A stretch of 41,559 nt of DNA from Clostridiales bacterium (GCA_015056315.1 SVGN01000022.1:1-41559), one strand, 5' to 3'; numbered from the stretch's first letter, positions 25,964-34,298 are shown. Translations and numbers: made by a program. Notes: generated from the sequence alone by a model not told the origin.

Positions 25964-26491
25964 ATGGCCTACCCGGTACCTGCGTTGTTCGCCGGTCTGC
26001 CCGTCATTGAGATCGTCGGTGCCAACGCGTTTCCCACCTACACCCATGTGCGGGCAGGCTGCCGGGGCATCGTGCTCCGGGGCGATGAGCTGCTCATCTC
26101 CCACGAGCTGAAGTCCGGCTGGTACCTGATCCCCGGCGGCGGGTTGGAGGAGGGTGAAAGCCTTCCGGAATGCTGCCTGCGCGAGATCGAAGAGGAGACC
26201 GGCGTGGTGGCCCGCATCGAAAAGCCCCTGTTCTGCCTGCAGGAGCATTATGAAGACTGGCTGTTCGTCAGCTACTATTTTCTGTGCAGCCCGGTGGCGG
26301 AGGGCAGGCAGGCCCTTACCCCCCAGGAGGCCGACCGCGGGCTGGTCGCCGAATGGATGAATATCCGTGAGGCGGAGGCCATCTTTGCCCGGCACGAGGA
26401 ATACGCTGCCGAAAGCGAGCCCAAGCGGGGCTCCTACCAGCGGGAATACACCGCCCTCAGACAGTTCCTGCAAAGGGAGGCGGCGCTGTGA
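25964..26491 (+). CDS. Nudix hydrolase
   Basis: A 175-residue Nudix-family pyrophosphohydrolase. The Nudix box is complete: Gly59, Glu65, then REIEEETGV at 73-81, matching G-x5-E-x7-REUxEExGU. The N-terminal 30 residues precede the fold and the C-terminus is charged. The substrate (nucleotide sugar, oxidised nucleotide or cofactor) is unknown. ATG at 25964 has AAGGAGG six bases upstream. It overlaps the next gene by four bases (GTGA). Confidence 0.9.
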   Translation: MAYPVPALFAGLPVIEIVGANAFPTYTHVRAGCRGIVLRGDELLISHELKSGWYLIPGGGLEEGESLPECCLREIEEETGVVARIEKPLFCLQEHYEDWLFVSYYFLCSPVAEGRQALTPQEADRGLVAEWMNIREAEAIFARHEEYAAESEPKRGSYQREYTALRQFLQREAAL

Positions 26492-27186
26492 GCGGGCGTG
26501 CGGACGAGGTTCTGCGCTATCTGGGCGCAGGCAGCGAAACCCTCAAGGAGAGCAGCGAGGCACCGGCCCTGCGCCGGGAGGCGGAGCAGCTGCTCGCCCG
26601 GGCAGAGGCAGCAGCCGCCCCCAAGACCCTGTGCCGGGTGTTTCCCCTCGCTGCGGATGCAGCCACCGGCACATATTCGCTTTTAGGGGCAGACGGTGCC
26701 CCGGTACTGACCCTTTCCGGCACGCTGGCCCATACCATGCTGGAGGGCTGCCATAAGGCGGCGCTGCTGCTGGCCACCCTCGGCCTGCCCTTTGACAGCA
26801 TGCTGCGCACCCAGCAGGCCAGAGGCATGGCGCAGGCGGCCCTGCTGGATGCCTGCGGCAGCGTGCTGGTGGAGGAGGCCTGCGACCGGGCAGAGGCTGC
26901 CCTGCGGGAAGAATGCCCCGGCCTGTACCTGACCGACCGCTTCTCCCCCGGCTACGGCGACCTGCCTCTTACCCTGCAGCCGCAGCTGCTGCGGGCGCTG
27001 GATGCCACCCGTCTGGCAGGCGTCTACCTGACCGACACCTGCCTGATGAACCCCTCCAAGACCGTTACCGCCATCGTGGGGCTGAGCACTGCGCCCCGGC
27101 AGGCGAGGATCCGGGGCTGCGCCCACTGCGCCCTCCGGGATACCTGCAATCTCAGAAAGGATGGAAAACGCTGTGATTCGCTTTGA
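26488..27186 (+). CDS. Free-standing methionine synthase reactivation-like protein
   Basis: A 232-residue protein resembling the AdoMet-binding reactivation domain of cobalamin-dependent methionine synthase. The RFSPGYGDLPL segment (151-161) corresponds to the domain's RxxPGY AdoMet-binding motif. A cysteine-rich tail follows (Cys211, Cys214, Cys220, Cys229), not part of the E. coli domain but seen in free-standing clostridial and Thermotoga-type versions. The downstream MetH lacks this domain, so this protein probably reactivates it by reductive methylation of cob(II)alamin. The start is GTG, overlapping the Nudix stop, with AAGGGAGG eight bases upstream. Confidence 0.82.
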   Translation: MSGRADEVLRYLGAGSETLKESSEAPALRREAEQLLARAEAAAAPKTLCRVFPLAADAATGTYSLLGADGAPVLTLSGTLAHTMLEGCHKAALLLATLGLPFDSMLRTQQARGMAQAALLDACGSVLVEEACDRAEAALREECPGLYLTDRFSPGYGDLPLTLQPQLLRALDATRLAGVYLTDTCLMNPSKTVTAIVGLSTAPRQARIRGCAHCALRDTCNLRKDGKRCDSL

Positions 27187-29530
27187 TCAAGGCTTTATTC
27201 AGCTGGATGGTGCCATGGGCACCCTGCTCCAGCAAAATGGGCTGAAGCCCGGCATGCACCCGGAGGAGATGAACCTGACCGCCCCGGAGGCCGTTACCCG
27301 CATCCATCGGATGTATGTGGAGGCAGGCAGCCGCATCCTCTATACCAACACCTTCGGTGCCAATGCCCGCAAGCTGGCCCCTGCCGGGCTGACCCCGGAG
27401 CAGGTGATCCCTCCGGCGGTGCAGCTGGCTAAAAAGGCAGCCGAAGGCACCGATGCGCTGGTGGCGCTGGATATGGGCCCCATCGGCGAGCTGCTGGAGC
27501 CCATGGGCACCCTCACCTTTGAGGATGCCTACGCTCTCTTTGCCCAGATGGCCAAAGCCGGTGCCGCCGCCGGAGCCGACCTGGCCGTGATCGAGACCAT
27601 GACCGACCTCTACGAGGCCAAGGCAGCCCTGCTGGCGGTAAAGGAGAACACCTCCCTGCCCGTGCTGGTGACCATGAGCTTCGAAGCCGCCGGGCGCACC
27701 TTTACCGGCTGCACCCTTGCCTCCATGGCCCATACCCTGGAGGGGCTGGGGGCAGATGCCATCGGCATCAACTGCTCGCTGGGGCCGGTACAGGCCGCGC
27801 CCTTCATCCGGGAGCTGCGGCAGCACACCGGGCTGCCCATCATCGCCAAGCCCAACGCCGGTCTGCCCGACCCGGATACCGGCGCTTACGACCTGACCCC
27901 CGCCCAATATGCCCAGGCCATGCTGGATTGCGCCCGGGCGGGTGCCACCCTGTTGGGCGGCTGCTGCGGCACGAGCCCCGACTACCTGAGCGCCCTCAGG
28001 GCTGCTCTGGCCACCGTTCAGCCCACCCCCGGCAAGCCGGAGGGCGGCAGCTTTGTTTGCTCCCCCACCGCCCCGCTGCCGGTCAACGGCGTGCGGGTGA
28101 TCGGCGAGCGCATCAACCCCACCGGCAAAAAGCGGCTGAAGCAGGCCCTGCTGGAAAACGATCTGGACTATGTGGCCGCCCTTGCCGTGGAGCAGATGGA
28201 TGCGGGCGCAGACCTGCTGGATGTGAACGTGGGTATGCCCGGCGTAAACGAGGAGGAGCTACTGCCCCGGGTGGTCAAGAAGCTGCAAAGCGTGGTGCCC
28301 CTGCCCCTGCAGCTGGATACCACCAACCCGGCGGCGCTGGAGAACGCCCTCCGGGTCTACAACGGCAAGGCCGCCGTCAACTCGGTGAACGGCTCGGAGG
28401 AGTCGTTGCGCACGGTGCTGCCCATCGTGAAGAAATACGGCGCATCCGTGGTAGGGCTGTGCATGGATGAAAAAGGCCTGCCTGCCACCGCAGAGGAGCG
28501 CATCACCATTGCAAAGCGCATCAAGGCAGCTGCCAATGCCATCGGCATCCCGGATGAGGATCTGTGGATCGACTGCCTTGCGCTGACGGTATCTGCCCAG
28601 CAGGAGCAGGCCGCCGAGACCCTGAAGGCCCTGCACACCGTGCGCTGCGAGCTGGGCCTGAACACAGTGCTGGGCGTGAGCAATATCTCCTTCGGGCTGC
28701 CCAACCGGCCGCTGATCACCCAGACGTTCATGGTGCAGGCGCTGGCCGCCGGGCTTACGCTGCCCATCATCAACCCCAACCAGACAGAGCTGATGGATGC
28801 CATCGCCGCCCACCGGGTGCTCTGCTGCGAGGATAGCCAGTGCGCCGCCTATGTGGCCCGCTTTGCCGATGCCGCCGCTGCCCCGGCTGCCCCCAAGGCC
28901 GCCGGACAGGCGCTGAGCCTTGAAGAAAGCATCTACCGGGGCCTGCAGAAGGAGGCCGCCGATGCGGCCAAAGTTCTGCTGGCAGCAGGCGAAAGCGGCA
29001 TGAGCCTTGTGGAGAAGCGCCTGATCCCCTCGCTGGATCGGGTAGGCGCGGCCTACGAAAGCGGCAAGCTGTTCCTGCCCCAGCTGCTGGGTGCGGCGCA
29101 GGCTGCCCAGGCGGTGTTCGACCACATCCGTGCCGCCATGCAGGATGGCGGCGAAAAGCCTGTGGAAAAAGGCAGGCTGGTCATTGCCACCGTAAAGGGC
29201 GATATCCACGACATCGGCAAGAACATCGTCAAAACAGTGCTGGAGAACTACGGCTACAAGGTGATCGATCTGGGGCGGGACGTGCCGCCGGAGACCATCG
29301 TGGAGACGGTCACCGCCCAGCGCATCCGGCTGGTGGGGCTTTCTGCACTGATGACCACCACCCTGCCCGCCATGGAGGAGACCATCGCCCTTTTGCAGGC
29401 CCTGCCGGAGCCGCCCGCCATCATGGTGGGCGGTGCGGTGGTAACGCCGGAGTATGCCCAGCGGCTGGGCGTTACCTACGCTGCCGATGCCCGGCAGGCC
29501 GCCGAAGTGACCAAGACCATTTTGGGATAA
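27161..29530 (+). CDS. metH: Cobalamin-dependent methionine synthase core (MetH)
   Basis: A 789-residue methionine synthase lacking the reactivation domain. Domain order: homocysteine-binding barrel (about 1-290; zinc cysteines Cys205, Cys268, Cys269 in GGCCGTSPD), pterin-binding barrel (about 308-570, starting near RVIGERINPTGKK), helical cap (about 590-670), and cobalamin-binding domain with GDIHDIGKNIV (His683 as cobalt ligand). It transfers methyl from 5-methyl-THF to homocysteine. The 5' end overlaps the previous gene by 26 bases. ATG at 27161 directly abuts AAAGG, which is too close for it; GTG at 27173 is an equally good start with that sequence as its ribosome binding site. Confidence 0.95.
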   Translation: MENAVIRFDQGFIQLDGAMGTLLQQNGLKPGMHPEEMNLTAPEAVTRIHRMYVEAGSRILYTNTFGANARKLAPAGLTPEQVIPPAVQLAKKAAEGTDALVALDMGPIGELLEPMGTLTFEDAYALFAQMAKAGAAAGADLAVIETMTDLYEAKAALLAVKENTSLPVLVTMSFEAAGRTFTGCTLASMAHTLEGLGADAIGINCSLGPVQAAPFIRELRQHTGLPIIAKPNAGLPDPDTGAYDLTPAQYAQAMLDCARAGATLLGGCCGTSPDYLSALRAALATVQPTPGKPEGGSFVCSPTAPLPVNGVRVIGERINPTGKKRLKQALLENDLDYVAALAVEQMDAGADLLDVNVGMPGVNEEELLPRVVKKLQSVVPLPLQLDTTNPAALENALRVYNGKAAVNSVNGSEESLRTVLPIVKKYGASVVGLCMDEKGLPATAEERITIAKRIKAAANAIGIPDEDLWIDCLALTVSAQQEQAAETLKALHTVRCELGLNTVLGVSNISFGLPNRPLITQTFMVQALAAGLTLPIINPNQTELMDAIAAHRVLCCEDSQCAAYVARFADAAAAPAAPKAAGQALSLEESIYRGLQKEAADAAKVLLAAGESGMSLVEKRLIPSLDRVGAAYESGKLFLPQLLGAAQAAQAVFDHIRAAMQDGGEKPVEKGRLVIATVKGDIHDIGKNIVKTVLENYGYKVIDLGRDVPPETIVETVTAQRIRLVGLSALMTTTLPAMEETIALLQALPEPPAIMVGGAVVTPEYAQRLGVTYAADARQAAEVTKTILG

Positions 29531-29546
29531 AGGAGGGGGATCCCCT

Positions 29547-31310
29547 TTGAAGATTCGGGAGCATTTGCAAAAGGGGCTGCCCCTTTTGCTGGATGGGGCC
29601 ATGGGCACCCTGTACGCCGCCCTGCCCCGGCGCAGCGAAGCCGCCTGCGAGCAGGCCAACCTGGAAGACCCGGAGCAGATCCTGGCCATTCACCGGGCGT
29701 ATCTGGCAGCGGGCTGCAACGCCATACAGACCAACACCTTTTCCCTGAGCGCCGCCATTGCCGAGGGGCGGGAGGAGGAAGCCCGGCGGCAGCTGAATGC
29801 TGCCTGCGCCCTGGCGCAGCAGGCGGCGGCAGAAACCGGTGCCGCCGTGTTTGCCGATCTGGGCCCTGCGCCGCTGGGCATGCCGGTAAAGCCCGCCCAA
29901 TGCTTCGCCCGGCAGATGGATCTGTTTGTGCAGCAGGGCATTACCTGCTTTCTTGTGGAGACCCTTTCCTCCGATGAGGGCATAAAGGAAGCGGCGGAGC
30001 ACCTGAAGGCCGTATGCCCGGAGGCATTTCTGCTGGTCTCCTATGCCGTGCGCCCGGAGGGCTTTACCCGGGAGGGCATCGGCGGCAAGGGGCTTCTGGA
30101 GCGCACCGCACGCATCCCGCAGGTGGATGCGGTAGGCCTCAACTGCGTCTCCGGCCCCCACCATATGCTCTCGCTTTTGCAGAACGCTCAGCTGAACGGC
30201 AAGTACCTTTCCGTCATGCCCAACGCAGGCTACCCCACCGTGGTGGGGCGGCGCACCGTGTACCAGGGCACGCCGGAATACTTTGCCGAGCGCATGGTGC
30301 AGCTGCGCACCGCCGGGGCTGCCATTCTGGGCGGCTGCTGCGGCACCACGCCGGAGCACATCGCAGCCCTTGCCAAGGCCCTGAAGGATGCCCCCGCCCT
30401 GGCCGCTGCCCAGCCCCGCACCGGGGAGGCGGAGGCGGATCCCCCTGCCCAGCCCAACCCCATCTGGGAGAAGCTGGCCGCCGGGCAGCGCATCATCGCC
30501 GTGGAGCTGGATCCCCCGGCGGATGACCGCATCGCTCCCTTTCTCAGCGATGTGCAGACCCTCCGGGATGCTCAGGTGGATGCCATCACCATTGCGGATT
30601 GCCCCATCGCCCGTCCCCGGGCAGACAGCAGCCTTTTGGCCTGCAAGCTGAAGCGGGAGATGGGCATGGCGGTATTGCCCCACATGACCTGCCGCGACCG
30701 GAACCTGAACGCCACCAAGGCCCTGCTGCTGGGCCTTGCCATGGAGGGCGTTCGGAATGTGCTCATCGTTACCGGCGACCCGGTACCCACCGAGGAGCGG
30801 GCATCGGTCAAGAGCGTATTCAACTTCAACTCCCGCAAGCTGGCGGCCTACATCACCGAGCTGAACGGACAATTGGCCAACCCCTTCCGCATCTTTGCCG
30901 CCCTCAACCTGAACGCGGTCAATTTCAAGGTGCAGCTGGAGCTGGCCAAAGAGAAGGAAGCCTGCGGCGTATCCGGCTTTCTGACCCAGCCGGTGCTTTC
31001 CAAAGAGGCATTGGAAAACCTGAAGCTGGCCCGGCAGGAGCTGCAGGGCAAGATCCTTGGCGGGGTGTTCCCCATCGTCAGCTACCGCAACGCCTGTTTT
31101 CTCAACAACGAGATCGCCGGTATGCGGGTGAGCCCGGAGATCGCCGAAAGGTACAAGGGGCTGGAGCGGGAGGAGGCCGAAAAGCTGGCAGCGGAGATCT
31201 CCGTGCATATTGCCAAAGAGATCGAGCCTTATACCGATGGCTGGTACCTGATGACGCCGTTCCGGCGGGTGGGGCTGATCCGGGAGATCGTGAAGGGGTT
31301 GAAGGGGTAA
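29547..31310 (+). CDS. Bifunctional homocysteine methyltransferase/methylene-THF reductase
   Basis: A 587-residue fusion of the YitJ type. Residues 1-285 form a homocysteine S-methyltransferase barrel (LLDGAMGT near the start, zinc ligands in GGCCGTTPEH, Cys264/Cys265). Residues about 305-587 form a methylenetetrahydrofolate reductase barrel (VELDPPADDR, MTCRDRN, VTGDPVP, then LTQPVLS). The reductase supplies 5-methyl-THF for the MetH encoded 16 bases upstream; the methyltransferase half may use another methyl donor such as S-methylmethionine or 5-methyl-THF. The start is TTG at 29547 behind a strong AGGAGGGGG. No terminator follows, so transcripts may run into the next gene. Confidence 0.93.
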   Translation: MKIREHLQKGLPLLLDGAMGTLYAALPRRSEAACEQANLEDPEQILAIHRAYLAAGCNAIQTNTFSLSAAIAEGREEEARRQLNAACALAQQAAAETGAAVFADLGPAPLGMPVKPAQCFARQMDLFVQQGITCFLVETLSSDEGIKEAAEHLKAVCPEAFLLVSYAVRPEGFTREGIGGKGLLERTARIPQVDAVGLNCVSGPHHMLSLLQNAQLNGKYLSVMPNAGYPTVVGRRTVYQGTPEYFAERMVQLRTAGAAILGGCCGTTPEHIAALAKALKDAPALAAAQPRTGEAEADPPAQPNPIWEKLAAGQRIIAVELDPPADDRIAPFLSDVQTLRDAQVDAITIADCPIARPRADSSLLACKLKREMGMAVLPHMTCRDRNLNATKALLLGLAMEGVRNVLIVTGDPVPTEERASVKSVFNFNSRKLAAYITELNGQLANPFRIFAALNLNAVNFKVQLELAKEKEACGVSGFLTQPVLSKEALENLKLARQELQGKILGGVFPIVSYRNACFLNNEIAGMRVSPEIAERYKGLEREEAEKLAAEISVHIAKEIEPYTDGWYLMTPFRRVGLIREIVKGLKG

Positions 31311-31319
31311 CGGCTTTTC

Positions 31320-31348
31320 TTGACAGTTGCATGTTAACCAACTAAAAT
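31320..31348 (+). promoter_or_regulatory. Consensus promoter of the AT-rich orphan gene
   Basis: TTGACA (31320-31325), 17-base spacer, TAAAAT (31343-31348). AGTTG/CAACT arms (31325-31329 and 31339-31343) and GTTAAC inside the spacer form a possible operator. Confidence 0.8.
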
Positions 31349-31380
31349 AGCATTACTAATGAAACTTCAGGAGGCATACT

Positions 31381-32184
31381 ATGGGACAATTAATTGATTT
31401 GTGCGGGCTTCCTATTCAGCTTGGTAATATCAAGAGTTTTCAGTTGGTAAAACGAGACTTTTTGTTTCATCCCGCATATCAAGAAACCGCGGAACAAACC
31501 TTTTCTCTTTTTGCTCGTCGCAACGCAGAAAGCAAAAAGAAATTTGTTTATACCAATATGGTTCCATATGGTGCTCTGCTGAGCGATAAAGAAAAGCCGA
31601 CAAACAAAGCATACGAGATAAAGTCTTTTGGTGAAGCAGCGGGGCTCAACATCCTTGCCGGTGTTGAAAAAGCAGTGAATAGCATCGCTGGAATTGCTGT
31701 TGATTTACTCAGAATCGATACATCCGGCAACAAAACATACCACGTCTTGACAGAAGGACGTCGCATAACAGATATTAAGCTGCGTGACATTCCTGCAAAA
31801 GTACGGTTTCTTTCTGGTAAGGTCAGTGATGTCTATAAAAATGATCCATACTACGAATTTTTGGGAGAACCCATAGCCCCAATCGTCGTTTCTATTCCAA
31901 CCCTTGTTGTAACAGTTGATAAGACAACCCATGTATTCTTTGGCGGTGGAGTAGATTTGGAAGATGCAGAAGCAACTTATCATACACTTTTGAACGCATA
32001 CAACGATTACCAAGCACAGCAGAATGAAAAAAAGCCTCAAGGCATTCTTCCTAAATTCAACGTCAGCTTGCCAAAAATCAAAATGCCATCGATCAAGCTA
32101 CAGTCCCCTATCGCCATTCAGAAAGAAACAAACACAAACCAAGCCTCACTCGAAGAGTCTTCATCAATGACCGAGCATGATTAA
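31381..32184 (+). CDS. Orphan protein encoded by AT-rich, probably acquired DNA
   Basis: A 267-residue protein I cannot assign to a family. No signal peptide or membrane helix is seen. A globular part to about residue 215 includes EGRRITDIKLRD, followed by strand-rich segments (VVSIPTLVVTVDKT, THVFFGGGVDLEDAE) and a helix (TYHTLLNAYNDYQAQQ). The C-terminal 45 residues look disordered, with spaced proline-lysine units (LPKFNVSLPKIKMPSIKL) and then a Ser/Glu/Asn-rich end. Base composition differs sharply from all neighbours: two sampled 60-base lines in it have 26 and 23 G+C, against 45 of 60 in a line of the preceding gene. AGGAGG precedes ATG and it has its own consensus promoter. This suggests horizontal acquisition. 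Confidence 0.75.
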   Translation: MGQLIDLCGLPIQLGNIKSFQLVKRDFLFHPAYQETAEQTFSLFARRNAESKKKFVYTNMVPYGALLSDKEKPTNKAYEIKSFGEAAGLNILAGVEKAVNSIAGIAVDLLRIDTSGNKTYHVLTEGRRITDIKLRDIPAKVRFLSGKVSDVYKNDPYYEFLGEPIAPIVVSIPTLVVTVDKTTHVFFGGGVDLEDAEATYHTLLNAYNDYQAQQNEKKPQGILPKFNVSLPKIKMPSIKLQSPIAIQKETNTNQASLEESSSMTEHD

Positions 32185-32704
32185 TGGTGCAATGAGCGAA
32201 TCTGGTCATAACTGCATGAATAAACCCGCCATCACCCTTCGGCATCTGACCGACGAAAACAGCCGCTATGCCTATCAGATCGACCGAACCGACATCCCGG
32301 AGGATTGGGTGGATACCGCAGATACCATCATTGAGCTGAACAGGTACGGCTTGGAGCATCATCTGCCCGGGCATACCTTCCTCGCATACCTTGGCGATGC
32401 CTGCATCGGGCTCATCCTGATCGGGGAAGCCATCCCGTGGGATACCGACCCTGCAGAGATGCATGGCGTACCCTTTTACCGGGTGATGGGCTTTGTGGTG
32501 GACAAAGCATACCGCAGCAAGGGGCTGGGCGGCGAAATACTGGAAAACGCCATTGATTCGGTGTACCGGGATTTCGGCAAACGCCCGCTGGCTTTGGGCG
32601 TGCACAGGGACAACCCCCGGGCGGGGCGGTTCTATGAGCGGCACGGGTTTCGGAGGACAGGGGTTTATGAGGGGAATGACGAGTATTACCTGAGGATGGT
32701 ATAA
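32177..32704 (+). CDS. GNAT family N-acetyltransferase
   Basis: A GNAT acyltransferase of up to 175 residues. The acetyl-CoA loop is VVDKAYRSKGLGGEILENAI, followed by LGVHRDNPRAGRFYERHGF near the C-terminus, typical of the RimI-like branch; substrate unknown. The start is uncertain. ATG at 32177 overlaps the orphan gene stop by eight bases, ATG at 32216 (MNKPAITLRHL) begins where composition returns to the high-GC norm and where the GNAT fold begins; neither has a good ribosome binding site. The insertion of the AT-rich segment may have displaced the native promoter and leader of this gene. Confidence 0.82.
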   Translation: MINGAMSESGHNCMNKPAITLRHLTDENSRYAYQIDRTDIPEDWVDTADTIIELNRYGLEHHLPGHTFLAYLGDACIGLILIGEAIPWDTDPAEMHGVPFYRVMGFVVDKAYRSKGLGGEILENAIDSVYRDFGKRPLALGVHRDNPRAGRFYERHGFRRTGVYEGNDEYYLRMV

Positions 32705-32723
32705 GAAAAAGCGAATCACAAGC

Positions 32724-32761
32724 AAGACCTCCGCACGGCTTGAACCACGCGGAGGTCTTTT
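32724..32761 (+). terminator. Terminator after GNAT gene
   Basis: AAGACCTCCGC (32724-32734) pairs with GCGGAGGTCTT (32749-32759) and ends in TTTT. It closes the transcript from the methionine operon or the orphan gene through the acetyltransferase. Confidence 0.85.
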
Positions 32762-32790
32762 GTATTCTGCACTTGCACAAACAGGAAGGT

Positions 32791-33135
32791 TCACACCTCA
32801 TACCCGCTGTTGATATCAAAGGGTGCGATCAACAGCTTTGCCAAGGCTTTGTAATGCTCCTCCATCAGCCAGCCCTGTGCCTTGCCGCAGTTCTCAATAT
32901 TATCGAACTGCCACAGGGCATGGTATTTGACGCATTTCACGATTTTGCTCAGCTCCCGGGGCGGCTGGCCCCATTCCACTCCATCGAAGGTGTGGAAACG
33001 TTTGAAGCAGACAAACCCTATGCAGCCGGGCTGTGCCGCCATTTCCGGCTTAAGCGTTGCCAGCAGATTTTCAAACTCGCCCAGCTTATCGGGCTTTACC
33101 TGAAAGAGAAAGTGGACGGTAAAATGGTGTTCCAC
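32791..33135 (-). CDS. Small ABM-like (putative quinol monooxygenase) protein
   Basis: A 114-residue protein with the ferredoxin-like dimeric alpha/beta layout of the antibiotic biosynthesis monooxygenase (ABM) superfamily: an initial HFTVHFLFQVKPDK strand, a helix with EFENLLATL, CIGFVCFKRF, then FHALWQF-like KYHALWQFDN and a HYKALAKLL helix. Members include quinol and heme monooxygenases, but many have no known activity. The start is GTG at 33135, eight bases after AGGAGG; the longer in-frame version would read through an intergenic repeat. No good promoter was found in front of it. Confidence 0.68.
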   Translation of the reverse strand: MEHHFTVHFLFQVKPDKLGEFENLLATLKPEMAAQPGCIGFVCFKRFHTFDGVEWGQPPRELSKIVKCVKYHALWQFDNIENCGKAQGWLMEEHYKALAKLLIAPFDINSGYEV

Positions 33136-33203
33136 AGAGCATACCTCCTGATATGGGCAACGATGGGACAGGGATCCCGGCAGAACAGCCTTCATGCTCC
33201 GGG

Positions 33204-33254
33204 CACCCTCACCCGCCTGCGGCGGGAGCTCCCTCCTTCGGAAGGAGCCTTGAA
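33204..33254. repeat. Double-hairpin intergenic repeat
   Basis: CCCGCC-TGC-GGCGGG (33212-33226) and CTCCTTC-G-GAAGGAG (33233-33247) lie side by side. On the minus strand the order (AAGGCTCC, hairpin, GGGAGCT, hairpin, TGAGGG) matches, from memory, a short repeat common between genes in Oscillospirales genomes. Confidence 0.55.
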
Positions 33255-33261
33255 AGTAACG

Positions 33262-33297
33262 AAAACCTGCGCCGGTCAGCCTGTACCGGCGCAGGTT
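33262..33297 (-). terminator. Terminator of the arginine operon
   Basis: AACCTGCGCCGGT and ACCGGCGCAGGTT form a perfect 13-bp stem around an eight-base loop, with TTTT on the minus strand. It begins six bases after the argF stop. Confidence 0.9.
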
Positions 33298-33302
33298 CCT
33301 GC

Positions 33303-34286
33303 TTACAGCGTAGCCGCCATAACCGCCTTGATGGTATGCATACGGTTCTCGGCCTCGTCAAACACGATGGACTGTTCGGACTCGAACACCTCGTCGGTCA
33401 CTTCCATACAGTCGATGCCGAACTTCTCGTAGATCTCCTTACCGATGGTGGTGTTGAGATCGTGGAAGGCGGGCAGGCAGTGCATGAAGCGGCACTGGGG
33501 GCCTGCGTTATCCATCAGCTGCTTGGTGATGCGGTAGGGAGTCAGCTCCTTGATGCGCTCGGCCCAGACGGAATCCGGCTCGCCCATGGAGACCCACACA
33601 TCGGTGTAGAGCACATCGGCATCCTTGGTGGCCACCATGGGATCCTCGATGAACTCCAGGGTAGCGCCGGTCTCGGCGGCGATCTGCTGACAGGTGGCTA
33701 CCAGCTCTGCATTGGGGAAATACTTGGCAGGGGCGCAGGCCACAAAGTGCATGCCCATCTTGGCGCAGCCCACCATGAGGGAGTTGCCCATGTTGTAGCG
33801 GGCATCGCCCATATAGACCAGCTTGCGGCCCTTCAGGCTGCCGAAATGCTCCTGAATGGTCAGGAAATCGGCCAGGATCTGGGTGGGGTGGAACTCGTTG
33901 GTCAGGCCGTTCCATACGGGTACGCCCGCATACTTGGCCAGGGCTTCCACACGCTCCTGCTCAAAGCCCCGGTACTCGATACCGTCGTACATGCGGCCCA
34001 GCACCCGGGCGGTATCGGCAATGGATTCCTTCTTGCCGATCTGGCTGCCGGAGGGATCCAGATAGGTGGGATGCATGCCCAGATCGGCAGCGGCCACCTC
34101 AAAGGCGCAACGGGTGCGGGTGGAGGTCTTTTCAAAGATCAGGGCAATGCTCTTGCCCTCCTTCATGCGGTGGGGGGTGCCCATCTTCTTCTGCTTCTTC
34201 AGCTCATAAGCCATATCGATCAGGCCCTGGATCTCTTCGGGGGTGAAATCCAGCAGTTTCAAAAAGCTCTTGCCCTTCAAATTCAT
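33303..34286 (-). CDS. argF: Ornithine carbamoyltransferase
   Basis: A 327-residue ornithine carbamoyltransferase, making citrulline from ornithine and carbamoyl phosphate. The carbamoyl-phosphate motif STRTR (55-59) and HPTQ (in [12 protein letters not shown]) are intact, and [10 protein letters not shown] supplies the ornithine-side Cys. Anabolic ArgF rather than catabolic ArcB is indicated by its position as the last gene of the biosynthetic operon, 12 bases after argD and without arcA or arcC nearby. Confidence 0.97.
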   Translation of the reverse strand: MNLKGKSFLKLLDFTPEEIQGLIDMAYELKKQKKMGTPHRMKEGKSIALIFEKTSTRTRCAFEVAAADLGMHPTYLDPSGSQIGKKESIADTARVLGRMYDGIEYRGFEQERVEALAKYAGVPVWNGLTNEFHPTQILADFLTIQEHFGSLKGRKLVYMGDARYNMGNSLMVGCAKMGMHFVACAPAKYFPNAELVATCQQIAAETGATLEFIEDPMVATKDADVLYTDVWVSMGEPDSVWAERIKELTPYRITKQLMDNAGPQCRFMHCLPAFHDLNTTIGKEIYEKFGIDCMEVTDEVFESEQSIVFDEAENRMHTIKAVMAATL

Positions 34287-34298
34287 GGTTCTTCCTCC

